Positions 44,858 through 55,046 are shown, counted from the first letter of the stretch. The stretch: 64,000 nt of DNA from Sodalis ligni (GCF_016865525.2 NZ_CP075169.1:248001-312000), one strand, 5' to 3'. The notes: a model not told the origin generated them from the letters alone. A program made the numbers and translations.

Positions 44858-46366
44858 GTGGGCATCAACGAAAAACACGATGACGTATTACTCAGGATTA
44901 CCGGTCTGAGTAAAAGCTTTCCCGGTGTCAAGGCGCTTAATGACGTTTCGTTAAGCCTGCGACGGGGTGAGATTATGGCGCTGCTCGGGGAAAATGGCGC
45001 TGGAAAATCCACACTAATCAAAGCGTTAACCGGTGTCTATCAGCGCGACAGCGGCTCAGTCAATCTGGATGGTCAGGACATTCATCCCAAAAATACCGCT
45101 CATGCACAGTCGTTGGGTATCGGCACCGTGTATCAGGAAATCAACCTGCTGCCCAATCTGTCGGTTGCCGATAATCTCTTTATCGGCCGCGAGCCGCGGC
45201 GGTTTGGTTTTATCAATCGCAAGGAAATCAACCTCAGGGCACGGGACATTCTGGCCGGCTACGGCTTCGCCCTGGATGTAACGGAACCACTGGGGCATTT
45301 CTCCGTCGCCATGCAGCAGATTGTGGCGATTTGCCGCGCGGTGGACCTGTCCGCCAAGGTGCTGATACTGGATGAACCCACCGCCAGCCTGGATGCCAAC
45401 GAAGTTGAAATGCTGTTTACCATCATGCGGCAGTTGCGCGATCGGGGAATCAGCCTCATTTTCGTTACGCATTTTCTCGATCAGGTTTACAAGATTTCCG
45501 ACCGGATTACGGTATTGCGCAACGGTGAATTCGTTGGTACCCGCGAGACCCGTGAGCTCCCCCATATAGAGCTGGTGAAGATGATGCTGGGGCGCGAACT
45601 GGATGAACATGCCTTGCAGCGGGCCGGGCGCACGCTGCTCAATGACAAGCCGGTGGTGGCGTTTGAAGGCTACGGTAAAAAGAATACCATCATGCCTTTC
45701 GATTTGGCGGTACGGCCGGGGGAAATTGTCGGTCTTGCCGGCTTGCTGGGATCGGGACGGACGGAAACCGCGGAGGTCATTTTCGGCATCCGCACGGCGG
45801 ATTCGGGCAGCGCCCTCATCAAAGGGAAAAGAAAGGTTATACGTTCTCCCAACCAGGCCTCGCGGCTGGGGCTGGGCTTTTGCCCCGAGGACCGCAAAAC
45901 CGACGGCATTATCGCCGCGGCGTCGGTACGGGAAAATATCATTCTTGCCTTGCAGGTTCAGCGCGGCTGGCTGCGCCCCATCTCACGCAAGGAGCAAAAC
46001 AATATTGCCGAGCGCTTTATCAGGCAGCTCGGGATTCGCACACCCAGTCCCGAACAGCCCGTTGACTTCCTTTCCGGCGGGAACCAGCAAAAAGTGCTGT
46101 TGTCCCGCTGGTTATTGACCAAACCGCAGTTCCTGATTCTCGATGAACCCACCAGGGGTATCGATGTCGGCGCCCATGCTGAAATCATTCGGCTGATTGA
46201 AACCTTGTGCGCCGATGGCCTTGCCCTGTTGGTTATCTCTTCGGAACTGGAGGAATTGGTGGGATACGCCGATCGGGTGGTTATCCTGCGTGACCGCAAA
46301 CATATCACCACCATTCCCCTGGAAGAATTGTCGGTTACCGCCATTATGAATGCCATTGCCGCCTAA
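44858..46366 (+). CDS. ytfR: YtfR, galactofuranose ABC ATPase
   Basis: Double-ATPase subunit of the furanose importer, 502 residues (E. coli 500). I choose the GTG with AGGAG eight bases upstream; earlier in-frame starts add unrelated sequence. The first cassette has GENGAGKST and the Walker B ILDEPTASLD; the second has a degenerate loop GLLGSGRTE, a signature LSGGNQQKVLLSRWL and ILDEPTRGIDVG, typical of sugar ABC ATPases. It is followed by ytfT. Confidence 0.95.
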   Translation: MGINEKHDDVLLRITGLSKSFPGVKALNDVSLSLRRGEIMALLGENGAGKSTLIKALTGVYQRDSGSVNLDGQDIHPKNTAHAQSLGIGTVYQEINLLPNLSVADNLFIGREPRRFGFINRKEINLRARDILAGYGFALDVTEPLGHFSVAMQQIVAICRAVDLSAKVLILDEPTASLDANEVEMLFTIMRQLRDRGISLIFVTHFLDQVYKISDRITVLRNGEFVGTRETRELPHIELVKMMLGRELDEHALQRAGRTLLNDKPVVAFEGYGKKNTIMPFDLAVRPGEIVGLAGLLGSGRTETAEVIFGIRTADSGSALIKGKRKVIRSPNQASRLGLGFCPEDRKTDGIIAAASVRENIILALQVQRGWLRPISRKEQNNIAERFIRQLGIRTPSPEQPVDFLSGGNQQKVLLSRWLLTKPQFLILDEPTRGIDVGAHAEIIRLIETLCADGLALLVISSELEELVGYADRVVILRDRKHITTIPLEELSVTAIMNAIAA

Positions 46367-46379
46367 GGAGCATGAGGTT

Positions 46380-47396
46380 ATGTCCGGTTCAACGCCTTCC
46401 TTGACTAAAACGGTTACCGCCAAGCGGTGGCCGAGCGGCATGCCTCAGCTGGCTGCGCTGATCGTGGTATTGATCGCCGACGGTATTGTCGCCAATAATT
46501 TTTTCTCGATACATATGCAGGACGGCCGGCTGTTCGGCAGCCTGATTGATATTTTGAACCGCTGCGCGCCGGTGGCCTTGCTGTCCATCGGCATGACGCT
46601 GGTCATCGCCACCGGCGGCATCGATTTATCGGTGGGCGCGGTAATGGCCATCGCCGGTGCGGTGGCCGCCACGCTGACGGTACATGGCTACAGCCTGCCC
46701 GTTGTCATTTTGTCCACAATAGGCGTCGGTGTGCTATCCGGTTTGTGGAACGGCACGCTGGTGGCACTGTTAAAAATACAGCCTTTTGTCGCAACCCTGA
46801 TTCTGATGGTGGCCGGACGGGGTATCGCCCAATTGATTACCGAAGGGCAGATCGTTACCTTCGACAATCCGTCCCTGGCCTGGATTGGCAGCGGTTCACT
46901 GCTGTATTTCCCCGTACCGGTCTTTATTACCCTTATTACCCTGGTCCTGGCATGGCTGCTGACGCGTAAAACAGCGCTGGGGTTGTTTATCGAGGCGGTG
47001 GGAATCAATATCCGCGCCGCCAAGAACGCTGGCGTAAAAACGCGCGTCATCGTGATGTCCACCTACATACTGAGCGGAATATGCGCCGCCGTCGCCGGGC
47101 TTATCGTCGCCGCCGATATACGCGGCGCCGACGCCAACAATGCCGGTTTGTGGCTGGAGCTGGATGCCATCCTGTCGGTGGTTATCGGCGGCGGCTCGCT
47201 GATGGGCGGCCGTTTCAATCTGTTCCTGTCGCTGTTGGGCGCATTGATCATTCAGGGAATGAATACCGGCATTCTTCTCTCGGGCTTCCAGCCGGAACTC
47301 AACCAGGTGGTGAAAGCCGTCGTCGTGCTCTGCGTGCTGGTGATGCAGTCATCCAGTTTTATCGTTTTTCTCAGGAGGCGCCGCCGCCATGTTTAA
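46380..47396 (+). CDS. ytfT: YtfT, galactofuranose ABC permease
   Basis: Inner-membrane permease of the BPD-transporter-2 type, 338 residues from this ATG (E. coli 341). Multiple membrane helices are present with the family block TGGIDLSVGAVMAIAGAV and the conserved VIGGGSLMGGR near residue 270. It overlaps yjfF by eight bases. The start is a choice between in-frame ATGs at 46350 and 46380; the latter follows GAGG. Confidence 0.94.
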   Translation: MSGSTPSLTKTVTAKRWPSGMPQLAALIVVLIADGIVANNFFSIHMQDGRLFGSLIDILNRCAPVALLSIGMTLVIATGGIDLSVGAVMAIAGAVAATLTVHGYSLPVVILSTIGVGVLSGLWNGTLVALLKIQPFVATLILMVAGRGIAQLITEGQIVTFDNPSLAWIGSGSLLYFPVPVFITLITLVLAWLLTRKTALGLFIEAVGINIRAAKNAGVKTRVIVMSTYILSGICAAVAGLIVAADIRGADANNAGLWLELDAILSVVIGGGSLMGGRFNLFLSLLGALIIQGMNTGILLSGFQPELNQVVKAVVVLCVLVMQSSSFIVFLRRRRRHV

Positions 47397-48417
47397 ACGC
47401 AACCTTCCCCTGGTGATCACCATCTCGGTCTTTATTCTGGGTTATCTGTTCTGCTTGACCCAGTTCCGTGGGTTCGCCTCCACCCGGGTCATTTGTAACA
47501 TCCTGACGGATAATGCCTTTCTCGGCATCATTGCGGTGGGCATGACGTTTGTGATTCTTTCCGGCGGCATCGACCTGTCGGTGGGATCGGTTATCGCGTT
47601 TACCGGCGTTTTCCTGGCGCGGGTTATCGGCGACTATCATATGTCCCCGCTGCTGGCGTTTCCGCTGGTGCTGGTCATGGGCTGCGGGTTCGGCGCCTTT
47701 ATGGGCTGGCTGGTGGATACCCTGAAGATTCCGGCCTTTATCATCACCCTGGCGGGCATGTTTTTTCTGCGCGGCGCCAGTTATCTGGTGTCGGAAGAGT
47801 CCCTGCCCATCAATCATCCCATCTATGACACTCTCTCCAACCTGGCCTGGCAGATCCCGGGGGGAGGGCGCCTGAGCGCCATGGGGGTACTGATGCTGCT
47901 GGTCATCGTATTCGGCATGATCCTGGCGCGCTATACCCGGTTCGGCAGCCAGGTATACGCCATCGGCGGCAACGCTACGGCCGCGAATCTGATGGGTGTC
48001 TCAACGCGCAGCACCACCATTCGTATTTACATGCTGTCAACCGGGCTGGCCACGCTTGCGGGGATAGTCTTTTCGATTTATACCTCCGCCGGCTATGCCT
48101 TGGCGGGAATGGGGGTGGAATTGGATGCCATCGCCTCGGTGGTTATCGGCGGCACCCTGCTCAGCGGCGGTATCGGCACGGTATTCGGCACCCTGTTCGG
48201 CGTGTTGATCCAGGGGCTGATCCAGACCTATATCAATTTTGACGGCACCCTTAGCTCCTGGTGGACCAAAATCGTCATCGGGATTTTGCTGTTTGCGTTT
48301 ATCGCCTTGCAGCGCTTGCTGAATTCGCTATGGGAAAACAATCAAAACGCCAAAGTTACCAACATTCCCCGCACCGTAGGGAATCAAAGCGTCAAAACAT
48401 CAGGGGCGGGATTGTGA
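47389..48417 (+). CDS. yjfF: YjfF, galactofuranose ABC permease
   Basis: Second permease of the importer, 342 residues (E. coli 331). It carries the same family blocks as YtfT: SGGIDLSVGSVIAFTGVF and VVIGGTLLSGG. The last 25 residues extend beyond the E. coli protein and are hydrophilic. It is the last gene of the operon and converges with hdfR. Confidence 0.94.
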   Translation: MFKRNLPLVITISVFILGYLFCLTQFRGFASTRVICNILTDNAFLGIIAVGMTFVILSGGIDLSVGSVIAFTGVFLARVIGDYHMSPLLAFPLVLVMGCGFGAFMGWLVDTLKIPAFIITLAGMFFLRGASYLVSEESLPINHPIYDTLSNLAWQIPGGGRLSAMGVLMLLVIVFGMILARYTRFGSQVYAIGGNATAANLMGVSTRSTTIRIYMLSTGLATLAGIVFSIYTSAGYALAGMGVELDAIASVVIGGTLLSGGIGTVFGTLFGVLIQGLIQTYINFDGTLSSWWTKIVIGILLFAFIALQRLLNSLWENNQNAKVTNIPRTVGNQSVKTSGAGL

Positions 48418-48523
48418 TCGGTATCTCTTTAATCCGCCTAAAACGGCTTTTAACGCATTTTAACCTGTAGAGGCTGGTGGGGTTAGGCAGACGTTTTAAG
48501 AGAATATGGCCGCGTTAAGGCGC

Positions 48524-49342
48524 TTAAATAACGGGAGTTTTCAGCAGTTGGCGTATGAGCGTGCGTTGATCGCTATTTTGTAACCAAACCGCATACAAAG
48601 GACGGAGCAACGGCGGCATCTCGGCGATGGCGATGAGCTCGGGGAAACTTTCCGCCCAGTGGCTGGGTAAAAAAACGCATGCCTGGGTGGTGGGCAATAA
48701 ATAACGTGCCAAATGTGCCGAAGTGGTGCTCATGATCGGATTCGGATTATGCACCAGCAACCGGCTTTCATAAGTATGAAAATCCGCGCCCCATTCCAAA
48801 CGGATATAAGGCCGCTCCTCTTCCTCCGGCTCGCTGGAGGCGGCAAAAAGTGTTAACGAAAAATTCCCCAGCAGCTGGCAGGTCAGCTCTTCCATTTTGG
48901 GAGCCTCCGTGGTTATGAGGAGATCCAACTGCCGTTCATGCAATTGATTTATCAGCGCGTGGCGCAAGGCGATGCGGGCCTCTACCTGCAGGGTAGGACG
49001 TTGCTGGTACAGCAACTGCAGCCATTGTCCCAGCCAAGCCTCCCAAAGCGACGCCGTGGCGCCGATAGACAACAGGTTATGCTGGAGCGAGCGTGTGACC
49101 TCCTGCTTGGCCAACTGCCAGGTGGCCATCAGGTTCTCCGCGTAGGGCAGCAGGCTCTCTCCGGCGGGGGTTAACCGGATATTATTGCGGTGCCGGGTGA
49201 ACAAACTGACGCCTAATTGTGTTTCCAATTGGCGTATACGGAAGCTCACCGCGGACTGCGTCAGGTACAGCGCTTCGGCCGCGCGACCAAAGTGTCTGGT
49301 CCTGCTAACTTCTAAAAAGGTTTTAAGTAATTCCGTGTCCAC
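48524..49342 (-). CDS. hdfR: HdfR, LysR-family regulator
   Basis: Ortholog of E. coli HdfR, which represses flhDC and controls other genes. I choose the GTG at 49342 with GGAG six bases upstream, giving 272 residues (E. coli 279) and the start [19 protein letters not shown]. The helix-turn-helix is in [20 protein letters not shown]. The C-terminal half is more diverged. It is divergent from maoP as in E. coli. Confidence 0.92.
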   Translation of the reverse strand: MDTELLKTFLEVSRTRHFGRAAEALYLTQSAVSFRIRQLETQLGVSLFTRHRNNIRLTPAGESLLPYAENLMATWQLAKQEVTRSLQHNLLSIGATASLWEAWLGQWLQLLYQQRPTLQVEARIALRHALINQLHERQLDLLITTEAPKMEELTCQLLGNFSLTLFAASSEPEEEERPYIRLEWGADFHTYESRLLVHNPNPIMSTTSAHLARYLLPTTQACVFLPSHWAESFPELIAIAEMPPLLRPLYAVWLQNSDQRTLIRQLLKTPVI

Positions 49343-49463
49343 GGCCATCTCCAAAAAATTTTTATCGTGACGATTTAAATGTTTTGTTTTACAGAAAGTC
49401 AAGCCTATCTAATACTCCGCGCCATAAACAGTACGGCTTATGAAAGGATGGGGAGCGCTTAAG

Positions 49464-49802
49464 ATGGCGGACAGCTTTTCTACTACCAACCGGTATTTCG
49501 ATAACAAAAACTACCCTCGCGGGTTTTCCCGACACGGCCATTTCACCATTCGGGAAGCCCAATTACTGGAACGTTGCGGCCATGCCTACAACGATCTGGA
49601 CAGTGGTAAACGCGAGCCTGTGACCGACGAAGAGAAACAATTTGTTGCTGTATGTCACGGTGAACGGGAACCGTCAACGGAACATGAAAAAGTGTGGTTC
49701 AAGTACATAGAGCATATCCGTCGCCCCAAACGCTTCCATACCTTGTCCGGCGGTAAACCGCAGATGGATGTAGTGGAAGATTATACCGATAGCGAAGATT
49801 AA
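49464..49802 (+). CDS. maoP: MaoP, macrodomain Ori organisation protein
   Basis: Small protein (YifE) that organises the origin-proximal macrodomain in E. coli, acting through the maoS site nearby. The ATG at 49464 gives 112 residues, the same as E. coli, with [19 protein letters not shown] and [13 protein letters not shown] conserved. An ATG eight codons earlier is not supported. The maoS site itself could not be identified by eye. Confidence 0.94.
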   Translation: MADSFSTTNRYFDNKNYPRGFSRHGHFTIREAQLLERCGHAYNDLDSGKREPVTDEEKQFVAVCHGEREPSTEHEKVWFKYIEHIRRPKRFHTLSGGKPQMDVVEDYTDSED

Positions 49803-49808
49803 TCCTTT

Positions 49809-49830
49809 CATGGGGCTTTCGCCCCATGTT
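49809..49830. terminator. bidirectional terminator between maoP and comM
   Basis: CATGGGGC (49809-49816) pairs with GCCCCATG (49821-49828), loop TTTC, in a 26-base convergent gap. It touches the comM stop. Confidence 0.75.
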
Positions 49831-51352
49831 ATTCCATTTGTTGCCAAAGTTGTTGCAGTAAGCGGTCGATACTGCGATAGCTGACGGCTTCCGCCAAATG
49901 GCAACGCCGTATCTCCGGCTCGCCGGCCAAGTCAGCCAGCGTACGGGCGACCTTCAGCGTTCGGTGCCAGGCCCGCGCGGAAAGTCCGAGTTTTTCCATG
50001 ATATTTTCCAAAAAAATCGCTTCAGCTTCGTCCAGGCGACAATAAACGCTTACCTCCTGATTATTCATATGTGCATTGATTTTCTGACAACGGCCCAACT
50101 GCGCCAGCCGGGCTATCCGCACCCGTTCCCGCACCGTCGCGCTCTGTTCGCCGTCCGTACCCGGCTGACGCAGCATGCCTGGAGGCAATAGCGGCACTTC
50201 AATGGACATATCGAAACGATCGAGGAACGGACCGGATAAACGGTTCAGGTAGCGCAAGGTCTGCTGGGGGCCGCTGCGGCTGTGGACGCCTTGATAATCA
50301 CCGGAAGGGCTGGGGTTCATCGCTCCGATCAGCTGAAAGCGCGCCGGGTAGAGGACCTTGGCCTGGGCGCGGGAAATGTTGATTTCGCCGGCCTCCAGCG
50401 GCTCGCGCAACGCATCCAGCACCCGCCGCTGGAATTCCGGCAGTTCATCAAGGAACAGTACCCCGTTATGGGCCAGGGAAACTTCCCCGGGTCGCGGTAT
50501 GGCGCCGCCCCCCACCAACGCCGCCAATGTGGCGCTGTGATGGGGGGCGCGAAAGGGACGCCGGCGCCAGTGCCGGCGGGCATTATCGACACTTATCAGA
50601 CTGGCGATGGCGGCGGTTTCGATAGCCTCGTGATCGTCCAGGGCCGGCAACAACCCGGGCAGCCTGCTGGCCAGCATGGTTTTGCCGGTGCCCGGCGGCC
50701 CCATCAGCAGCAGGTTATGGCCGCCGGCGGCGGCGATTTCCAGCGCTCGCTTGGCCTGCTGCTGGCCGATAATATCCCGCAAATCGGTCCCTTCATGCTC
50801 GTCCGGCGGGTCGGCGTGGTATGCCACCGCGGCCAGTTCTCCCGCCCCCTGTATAAACCGGCAGACCTCCTGCAGCCGTTCGGCTGTCCGAACACGGCTA
50901 TGGGGCACCAGCCCGGCTTCGGCGCCGTTGCGGTTCGACAGTATAAGCTGCCGCTCTGCCCGTGACGCTTCCAGCGCGGCGGGGATTGCCCCTTGTACCG
51001 GCCGGATTTCACCGGACAGCGCCAGTTCACCGAGGAATTCAAACCCGACCAGCTTCTCATGGGGGACCTGCTGTGACGCCGCCAGGATGGCCATGGCAAT
51101 AGGCAAATCATAACGTCCGCCCTCTTTGGGCAGATCCGCCGGCGCCAGACTGACGGTAATGCGCCGGGCGGGAAAATCGAAGCCATTATTCAATAACGCG
51201 CTGCGTACCCGATCCCGCGCGCCCTTGACGGTGGCGTCGGGCAGCCCCACCAGGGTAAATCCGGGCAATCCCTTGCTGATGTGGGCCTCCACTGTTATCA
51301 AGGGGGCCTGGACGCCAATTGAAGCCCGGGTATAGACGAATGCGAGTGACAT
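49829..51352 (-). CDS. comM: ComM/YifB, AAA+ ATPase of the Mg-chelatase family
   Basis: AAA+ ATPase related to ComM, a branch-migration helicase in natural transformation. From the ATG at 51352 it has 507 residues (E. coli 506). An N-terminal Lon-like fold (about 1-165) includes SKGLPGFTLVGLPDATVKGARDR and ADLPKEGGRYDLPIA. Walker A is GPPGTGKT and Walker B FLDELPEF, with an arginine-finger region after PSGDYQG. A C-terminal Mg-chelatase subdomain ends it. It is transcribed away from the ilv operon; no other gene is seen in the 360-base gap to ilvL. Confidence 0.94.
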   Translation of the reverse strand: MSLAFVYTRASIGVQAPLITVEAHISKGLPGFTLVGLPDATVKGARDRVRSALLNNGFDFPARRITVSLAPADLPKEGGRYDLPIAMAILAASQQVPHEKLVGFEFLGELALSGEIRPVQGAIPAALEASRAERQLILSNRNGAEAGLVPHSRVRTAERLQEVCRFIQGAGELAAVAYHADPPDEHEGTDLRDIIGQQQAKRALEIAAAGGHNLLLMGPPGTGKTMLASRLPGLLPALDDHEAIETAAIASLISVDNARRHWRRRPFRAPHHSATLAALVGGGAIPRPGEVSLAHNGVLFLDELPEFQRRVLDALREPLEAGEINISRAQAKVLYPARFQLIGAMNPSPSGDYQGVHSRSGPQQTLRYLNRLSGPFLDRFDMSIEVPLLPPGMLRQPGTDGEQSATVRERVRIARLAQLGRCQKINAHMNNQEVSVYCRLDEAEAIFLENIMEKLGLSARAWHRTLKVARTLADLAGEPEIRRCHLAEAVSYRSIDRLLQQLWQQME

Positions 51353-51639
51353 CACTGCCTCCATGCCGTGTTTTTACCCATTCTGCCCGACGACGCCGTG
51401 ATGAATGATCTTAATAAGCGATCTTGCGGCGCCCATGGAGAAATTAATTTTCCCCATGATGCCCATGACACGGGTTATGCGTCCGGTCTCGCACGCTTTT
51501 TATGCGGTATGCCGCTGTGGTAATTCGGACTGACTACAGGGACAAAATGAAAAAAATTCATATGTAAACAAATTATTGAATATGTTTATGTTTATGCGTT
51601 TTTTGCGCCGCCCTCCGCGGCCGAAGAGATAAAAAAGAG

Positions 51640-51668
51640 TTGTCACCGGCGTCACTACTGTGATAACT
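51640..51668 (+). promoter_or_regulatory. candidate promoter of the ilvLGMEDA operon
   Basis: TTGTCA (51640-51645) and ATAACT (51663-51668) are 17 bases apart and lie about 44 bases before the leader peptide start. The AT-rich stretch before it (51540-51600) could be an upstream element. Confidence 0.55.
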
Positions 51669-51711
51669 CTGTAGGCATTCATTCGACCCGAAGTAAAATG
51701 AAAACCTATTT

Positions 51712-51810
51712 ATGAAAGTCCTAGCCCAAGTGATTAGCCTAGTCGTGATTAGCGTGGTGGTGATTATTATCCCACCGTGCGGGGCTGCACTTGGACGACG
51801 AATAGCTTAG
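51712..51810 (+). CDS. ilvL: IlvL, ilv operon leader peptide
   Basis: A 32-residue attenuation peptide. It reads MKVLAQVISLVVISVVVI, then IIPPCGAALG and RRIA, with 16 of 32 residues Val, Ile or Leu. The core SLVVISVVVIIIPPCGAALG is identical to E. coli IlvL. Ribosome stalling at these codons when charged tRNAs are scarce would prevent the attenuator downstream from folding. Confidence 0.95.
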   Translation: MKVLAQVISLVVISVVVIIIPPCGAALGRRIA

Positions 51811-51833
51811 CAAACAAGCTTAACTCTCAAGAA

Positions 51834-51867
51834 AACCCCCGCACCGAAAGGACGGGGGTTTTTTTTT
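51834..51867 (+). terminator. ilv attenuator
   Basis: AACCCCCG (51834-51841) pairs with CGGGGGTT (51853-51860), then a run of nine T. It lies 24 bases after the leader stop and before ilvG, the classical attenuator position. Confidence 0.93.
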
Positions 51868-51969
51868 GCACCTTATTTTTTGGCAGGGTAAACGTAAAAT
51901 GTATAAGGAACAGACCATGATTAACGGCATAAAATCCTGTTCCTGCCACCAGCGGGCGGGGATGTGACT

Positions 51970-53616
51970 ATGAACGGGGCTCAGTGGGTGGTACAGGCGT
52001 TGCGCGCGCAAGGCGTGGATATGGTGTTCGGTTATCCCGGCGGCGCTATCATGCCGGTATACGATGCGCTCTATGACGGCGGGGTGGAACATCTGCTTTG
52101 CCGGCATGAACAGGGTGCGGCCATGGCGGCGATTGGCTACGCGCGGGCTACCGGCAAAGTAGGCGTTTGCATCGCCACCTCGGGTCCCGGCGCCACCAAC
52201 CTTATCACCGGTCTGGCGGATGCCCTGCTGGACTCTGTTCCGCTGGTGGCCATTACCGGCCAGGTGGGCTCGGCGCTGATCGGCACCGATGCCTTCCAGG
52301 AAATCGATGTGCTGGGGCTGTCGTTGGCCTGCACCAAGCATAGCTTTTTGGTGGAGTCGCTGGAGGAGTTGCCGGCCATTATGACCGAGGCATTCGCCAT
52401 TGCCGCCGGCGGACGGCCCGGACCGGTACTTATCGATATCCCTAAAGATATCCAGTTGGCAGTAGGGGATCTTAACCCGCATTTAATCAGCGTCGACGAC
52501 CAGAGCGGCGTGGTCCAGGGCGATGTGGCGGCGGCGCGGGAATTATTGAGCCAGGCCAAAAAACCGATGCTGTATATCGGCGGTGGGGTGGGTATGGCGC
52601 GCGCGGTACCTGCGCTGCGTGACTTTATCGCCCAAACCGGCATACCGAGCGTGGCGACGCTGAAAGGTCTCGGCGCGCCGAACCCTGACGATGACTGTTA
52701 TCTGGGCATGCTGGGTATGCACGGTAATCAGGCGGCCAATCTGGCGGTGCAGTCTTGCGATCTGCTGATGGCGGTGGGGGCGCGTTTTGACGATCGGGTT
52801 ACCGGTAAGCTCAACGCCTTTGCCCCTCATGCCAAAGTGATTCATCTGGATATCGATCCGGCGGAATTGGGTAAACTCCGGCAGCCCCATGTGGCATTGC
52901 AGGGCGATTTGAACCGGATGCTGCCGGCCCTTGCGCAGCCGCTGTCGATAAACGGCTGGCGTTCCGAGACCCGGGCGCTGAAAGCGGAATACCGCTGGCG
53001 CTACGATCATCCCGGCCCGGCGATATACGCGCCGGCCTTGCTTGACAAGCTGTCCCGGCGGGCGCCGGAAAATACCGTCGTCACCACCGATGTCGGCCAG
53101 CATCAAATGTGGGCGGCGCAGCATATGCGTTTCAGCCGGCCGGAAAACTTCATTACTTCCAGCGGGTTGGGCAGCATGGGATTCGGCATCCCGGCGGCGG
53201 TAGGCGCGCAGGTGGCCCGTCCGCAGGATACCGTGGTCTGTGTTTCCGGCGACGGCTCGTTTATGATGAACGTCCAAGAGTTAACCACCATCAAGCGAAA
53301 ACGGTTGCCGTTGAAAATCGTTTTGATGGATAACCAGCGATTAGGCATGGTTCGACAGTGGCAACAATTGTTTTTCGATGCACGTTACAGCGAAACCATC
53401 CTCTCAGATAATCCCGACTTCCTTGTACTGGCCAGCGCTTTTGACATCCCCGGCCAACGAATCACCCGCAAAGACCAGATTGATGCCGCCCTTGAGACCA
53501 TGTTCGCCCACCAGGGTCCGTACCTGCTGCATGTCTCCATCGACGAAAACGACAACGTCTGGCCCCTGGTGCCCCCCGGCGCCGGCAATGAAACCATGTT
53601 GGAGAAATTATCATGA
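51970..53616 (+). CDS. ilvG: IlvG, acetolactate synthase II large subunit
   Basis: ThDP-dependent enzyme making acetolactate or acetohydroxybutyrate. From MNGAQW it has 548 residues, full length, so it is intact unlike the frameshifted copy of E. coli K-12. The ThDP glutamate lies in [11 protein letters not shown] and the C-terminal ThDP/Mg motif is [12 protein letters not shown], near residues 427-438. FAD-contact blocks include [11 protein letters not shown]. It overlaps ilvM by four bases. Confidence 0.97.
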   Translation: MNGAQWVVQALRAQGVDMVFGYPGGAIMPVYDALYDGGVEHLLCRHEQGAAMAAIGYARATGKVGVCIATSGPGATNLITGLADALLDSVPLVAITGQVGSALIGTDAFQEIDVLGLSLACTKHSFLVESLEELPAIMTEAFAIAAGGRPGPVLIDIPKDIQLAVGDLNPHLISVDDQSGVVQGDVAAARELLSQAKKPMLYIGGGVGMARAVPALRDFIAQTGIPSVATLKGLGAPNPDDDCYLGMLGMHGNQAANLAVQSCDLLMAVGARFDDRVTGKLNAFAPHAKVIHLDIDPAELGKLRQPHVALQGDLNRMLPALAQPLSINGWRSETRALKAEYRWRYDHPGPAIYAPALLDKLSRRAPENTVVTTDVGQHQMWAAQHMRFSRPENFITSSGLGSMGFGIPAAVGAQVARPQDTVVCVSGDGSFMMNVQELTTIKRKRLPLKIVLMDNQRLGMVRQWQQLFFDARYSETILSDNPDFLVLASAFDIPGQRITRKDQIDAALETMFAHQGPYLLHVSIDENDNVWPLVPPGAGNETMLEKLS

Positions 53617-53870
53617 TGCAGCATCAGCTTTCCATCGACGCCCGTTCCCGTCCCGAAGTATTGGAGCGTGTTCTGCGGGTGGTTCGTCATCGCGGATTCC
53701 GCGTCTGCGCGTTGAATATGGCGCCGCAAACCAATCCCGAAAATATAAATATTCAGTTGACCGTTGCAAGCCAACGCCCGGTCGATTTACTGTCTTCACA
53801 ATTAAGTAAACTTATGGATGTCGCCTGTGTCGAGATCCTGCAATTGGCATCACAACAAATACGCGCCTAA
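53613..53870 (+). CDS. ilvM: IlvM, acetolactate synthase II small subunit
   Basis: An 85-residue ACT-domain regulatory subunit of acetolactate synthase II (E. coli 87). It starts [25 protein letters not shown] and its start overlaps the ilvG stop (ATGA). In E. coli it is required for full activity and stability of IlvG. It is followed by ilvE after 21 bases. Confidence 0.95.
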   Translation: MMQHQLSIDARSRPEVLERVLRVVRHRGFRVCALNMAPQTNPENINIQLTVASQRPVDLLSSQLSKLMDVACVEILQLASQQIRA

Positions 53871-53891
53871 GGCACGAGTAAGGAAAAGAAA

Positions 53892-54821
53892 ATGACGACG
53901 AAGAAAGCTGATTTTATCTGGTTCAATGGCGAAATGGTTCCGTGGGCGGATGCCAAGGTCCATGTGATGTCCCATGCGCTGCATTATGGATCATCAGTCT
54001 TCGAAGGTGTGCGTTGCTATGATTCCCATAAAGGGCCGGTGGTTTTCCGTCATCGTGAACATATGCAGCGCCTGCGCGACTCCGCCAAGATTTATCGCAT
54101 GCCGGTAAGCCAGAGCGTGGATGAACTCATGGCGGCAACCCGCGCGGTGCTGATCAAAAACAAACTGACGAGCGCCTATATCCGCCCGCTGATATTCGTG
54201 GGCGACGTGGGCATGGGCGTTAACCCGCCGCCGGACTATACCACCGATGTCATCATCGCCGCCTTCCCTTGGGGTGCGTATCTGGGCGAAGACGCATTGG
54301 ATCAGGGTATCGACGCCATGGTCTCATCCTGGAATCGCGTCGCGGCCAATACCATACCCACGGCGGCCAAAGCCGGCGGTAACTATCTTTCATCCATGCT
54401 GGTGGGCAGCGAAGCCCGTCGCCATGGCTATCAGGAAGGAATAGCGCTGGACGTGCACGGCTATGTTTCCGAAGGTGCCGGCGAAAACCTGTTCGAAGTG
54501 AAAGAGGGCATCCTGTTTACGCCGCCCTTTACCTCGTCCGCCTTGCCCGGTATTACCCGCGACGCCATTATCAAACTGGCCAAGCAGCTCGGCATCGAGG
54601 TTCGCGAACAGGTGCTGTCCCGTGAATCCCTCTACCTGGCGGACGAAGTGTTCATGTCCGGCACCGCCGCTGAAATCACCCCGGTGCGCAGCGTCGACGG
54701 TATCCAGGTGGGCATCGGCCGCTGCGGTCCGGTGACCAAGCAATTGCAACAGGCGTTTTTCGGTTTGTTTACCGGCAAAACCGAAGACAGATGGGGCTGG
54801 CTGGATCCGGTCAATAGCTAA
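53892..54821 (+). CDS. ilvE: IlvE, branched-chain amino acid aminotransferase
   Basis: PLP enzyme for the last step of leucine, isoleucine and valine synthesis, 309 residues, the same as E. coli. The PLP lysine lies in AAKAGGNYLSSML near residue 160; other blocks are HALHYGSSVFEGVRCYD and EGAGENLFEVK. The sequence is complete. An ERIC element separates it from ilvD. Confidence 0.97.
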   Translation: MTTKKADFIWFNGEMVPWADAKVHVMSHALHYGSSVFEGVRCYDSHKGPVVFRHREHMQRLRDSAKIYRMPVSQSVDELMAATRAVLIKNKLTSAYIRPLIFVGDVGMGVNPPPDYTTDVIIAAFPWGAYLGEDALDQGIDAMVSSWNRVAANTIPTAAKAGGNYLSSMLVGSEARRHGYQEGIALDVHGYVSEGAGENLFEVKEGILFTPPFTSSALPGITRDAIIKLAKQLGIEVREQVLSRESLYLADEVFMSGTAAEITPVRSVDGIQVGIGRCGPVTKQLQQAFFGLFTGKTEDRWGWLDPVNS

Positions 54822-54846
54822 AAACAGATGATGAGTGTGGGCGGCG

Positions 54847-55046
54847 TATACCCAATAGCTTTCACGTTGCAGCAAGGCGGCAAGCTTGTGACAAATCTGT
54901 CTGGAACAGATTTGAACAGCGCTTGCGCTGGCCCGAAGGGTGAACCTCAGGGATGAGGTTCATCATCCCCAGGAGCTTAGATAACTAAGTGACTGGGGTG
55001 AGCGGGCGCAGCCAACACAGCTGCAACGTGGAAGATGAAGGGTATC
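54847..55046. repeat. ERIC repeat with an internal three-hairpin insert
   Basis: The ends TATACCC (54847-54853) and GGGTAT (55040-55045) bracket the element. CCCCAGGAGCTTAGATAACT and AAGTGACTGGGGTGAGCG are the classical ERIC core. About 70 bases (54891-54962) are inserted: CAAATCTGT/ACAGATTTG (54892-54900 with 54906-54914), CAGCG/CGCTG (54917-54921 with 54926-54930) and TGAACCTC/GAGGTTCA (54941-54948 with 54955-54962). It sits between ilvE and ilvD within the operon, so it is transcribed. Confidence 0.85.
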
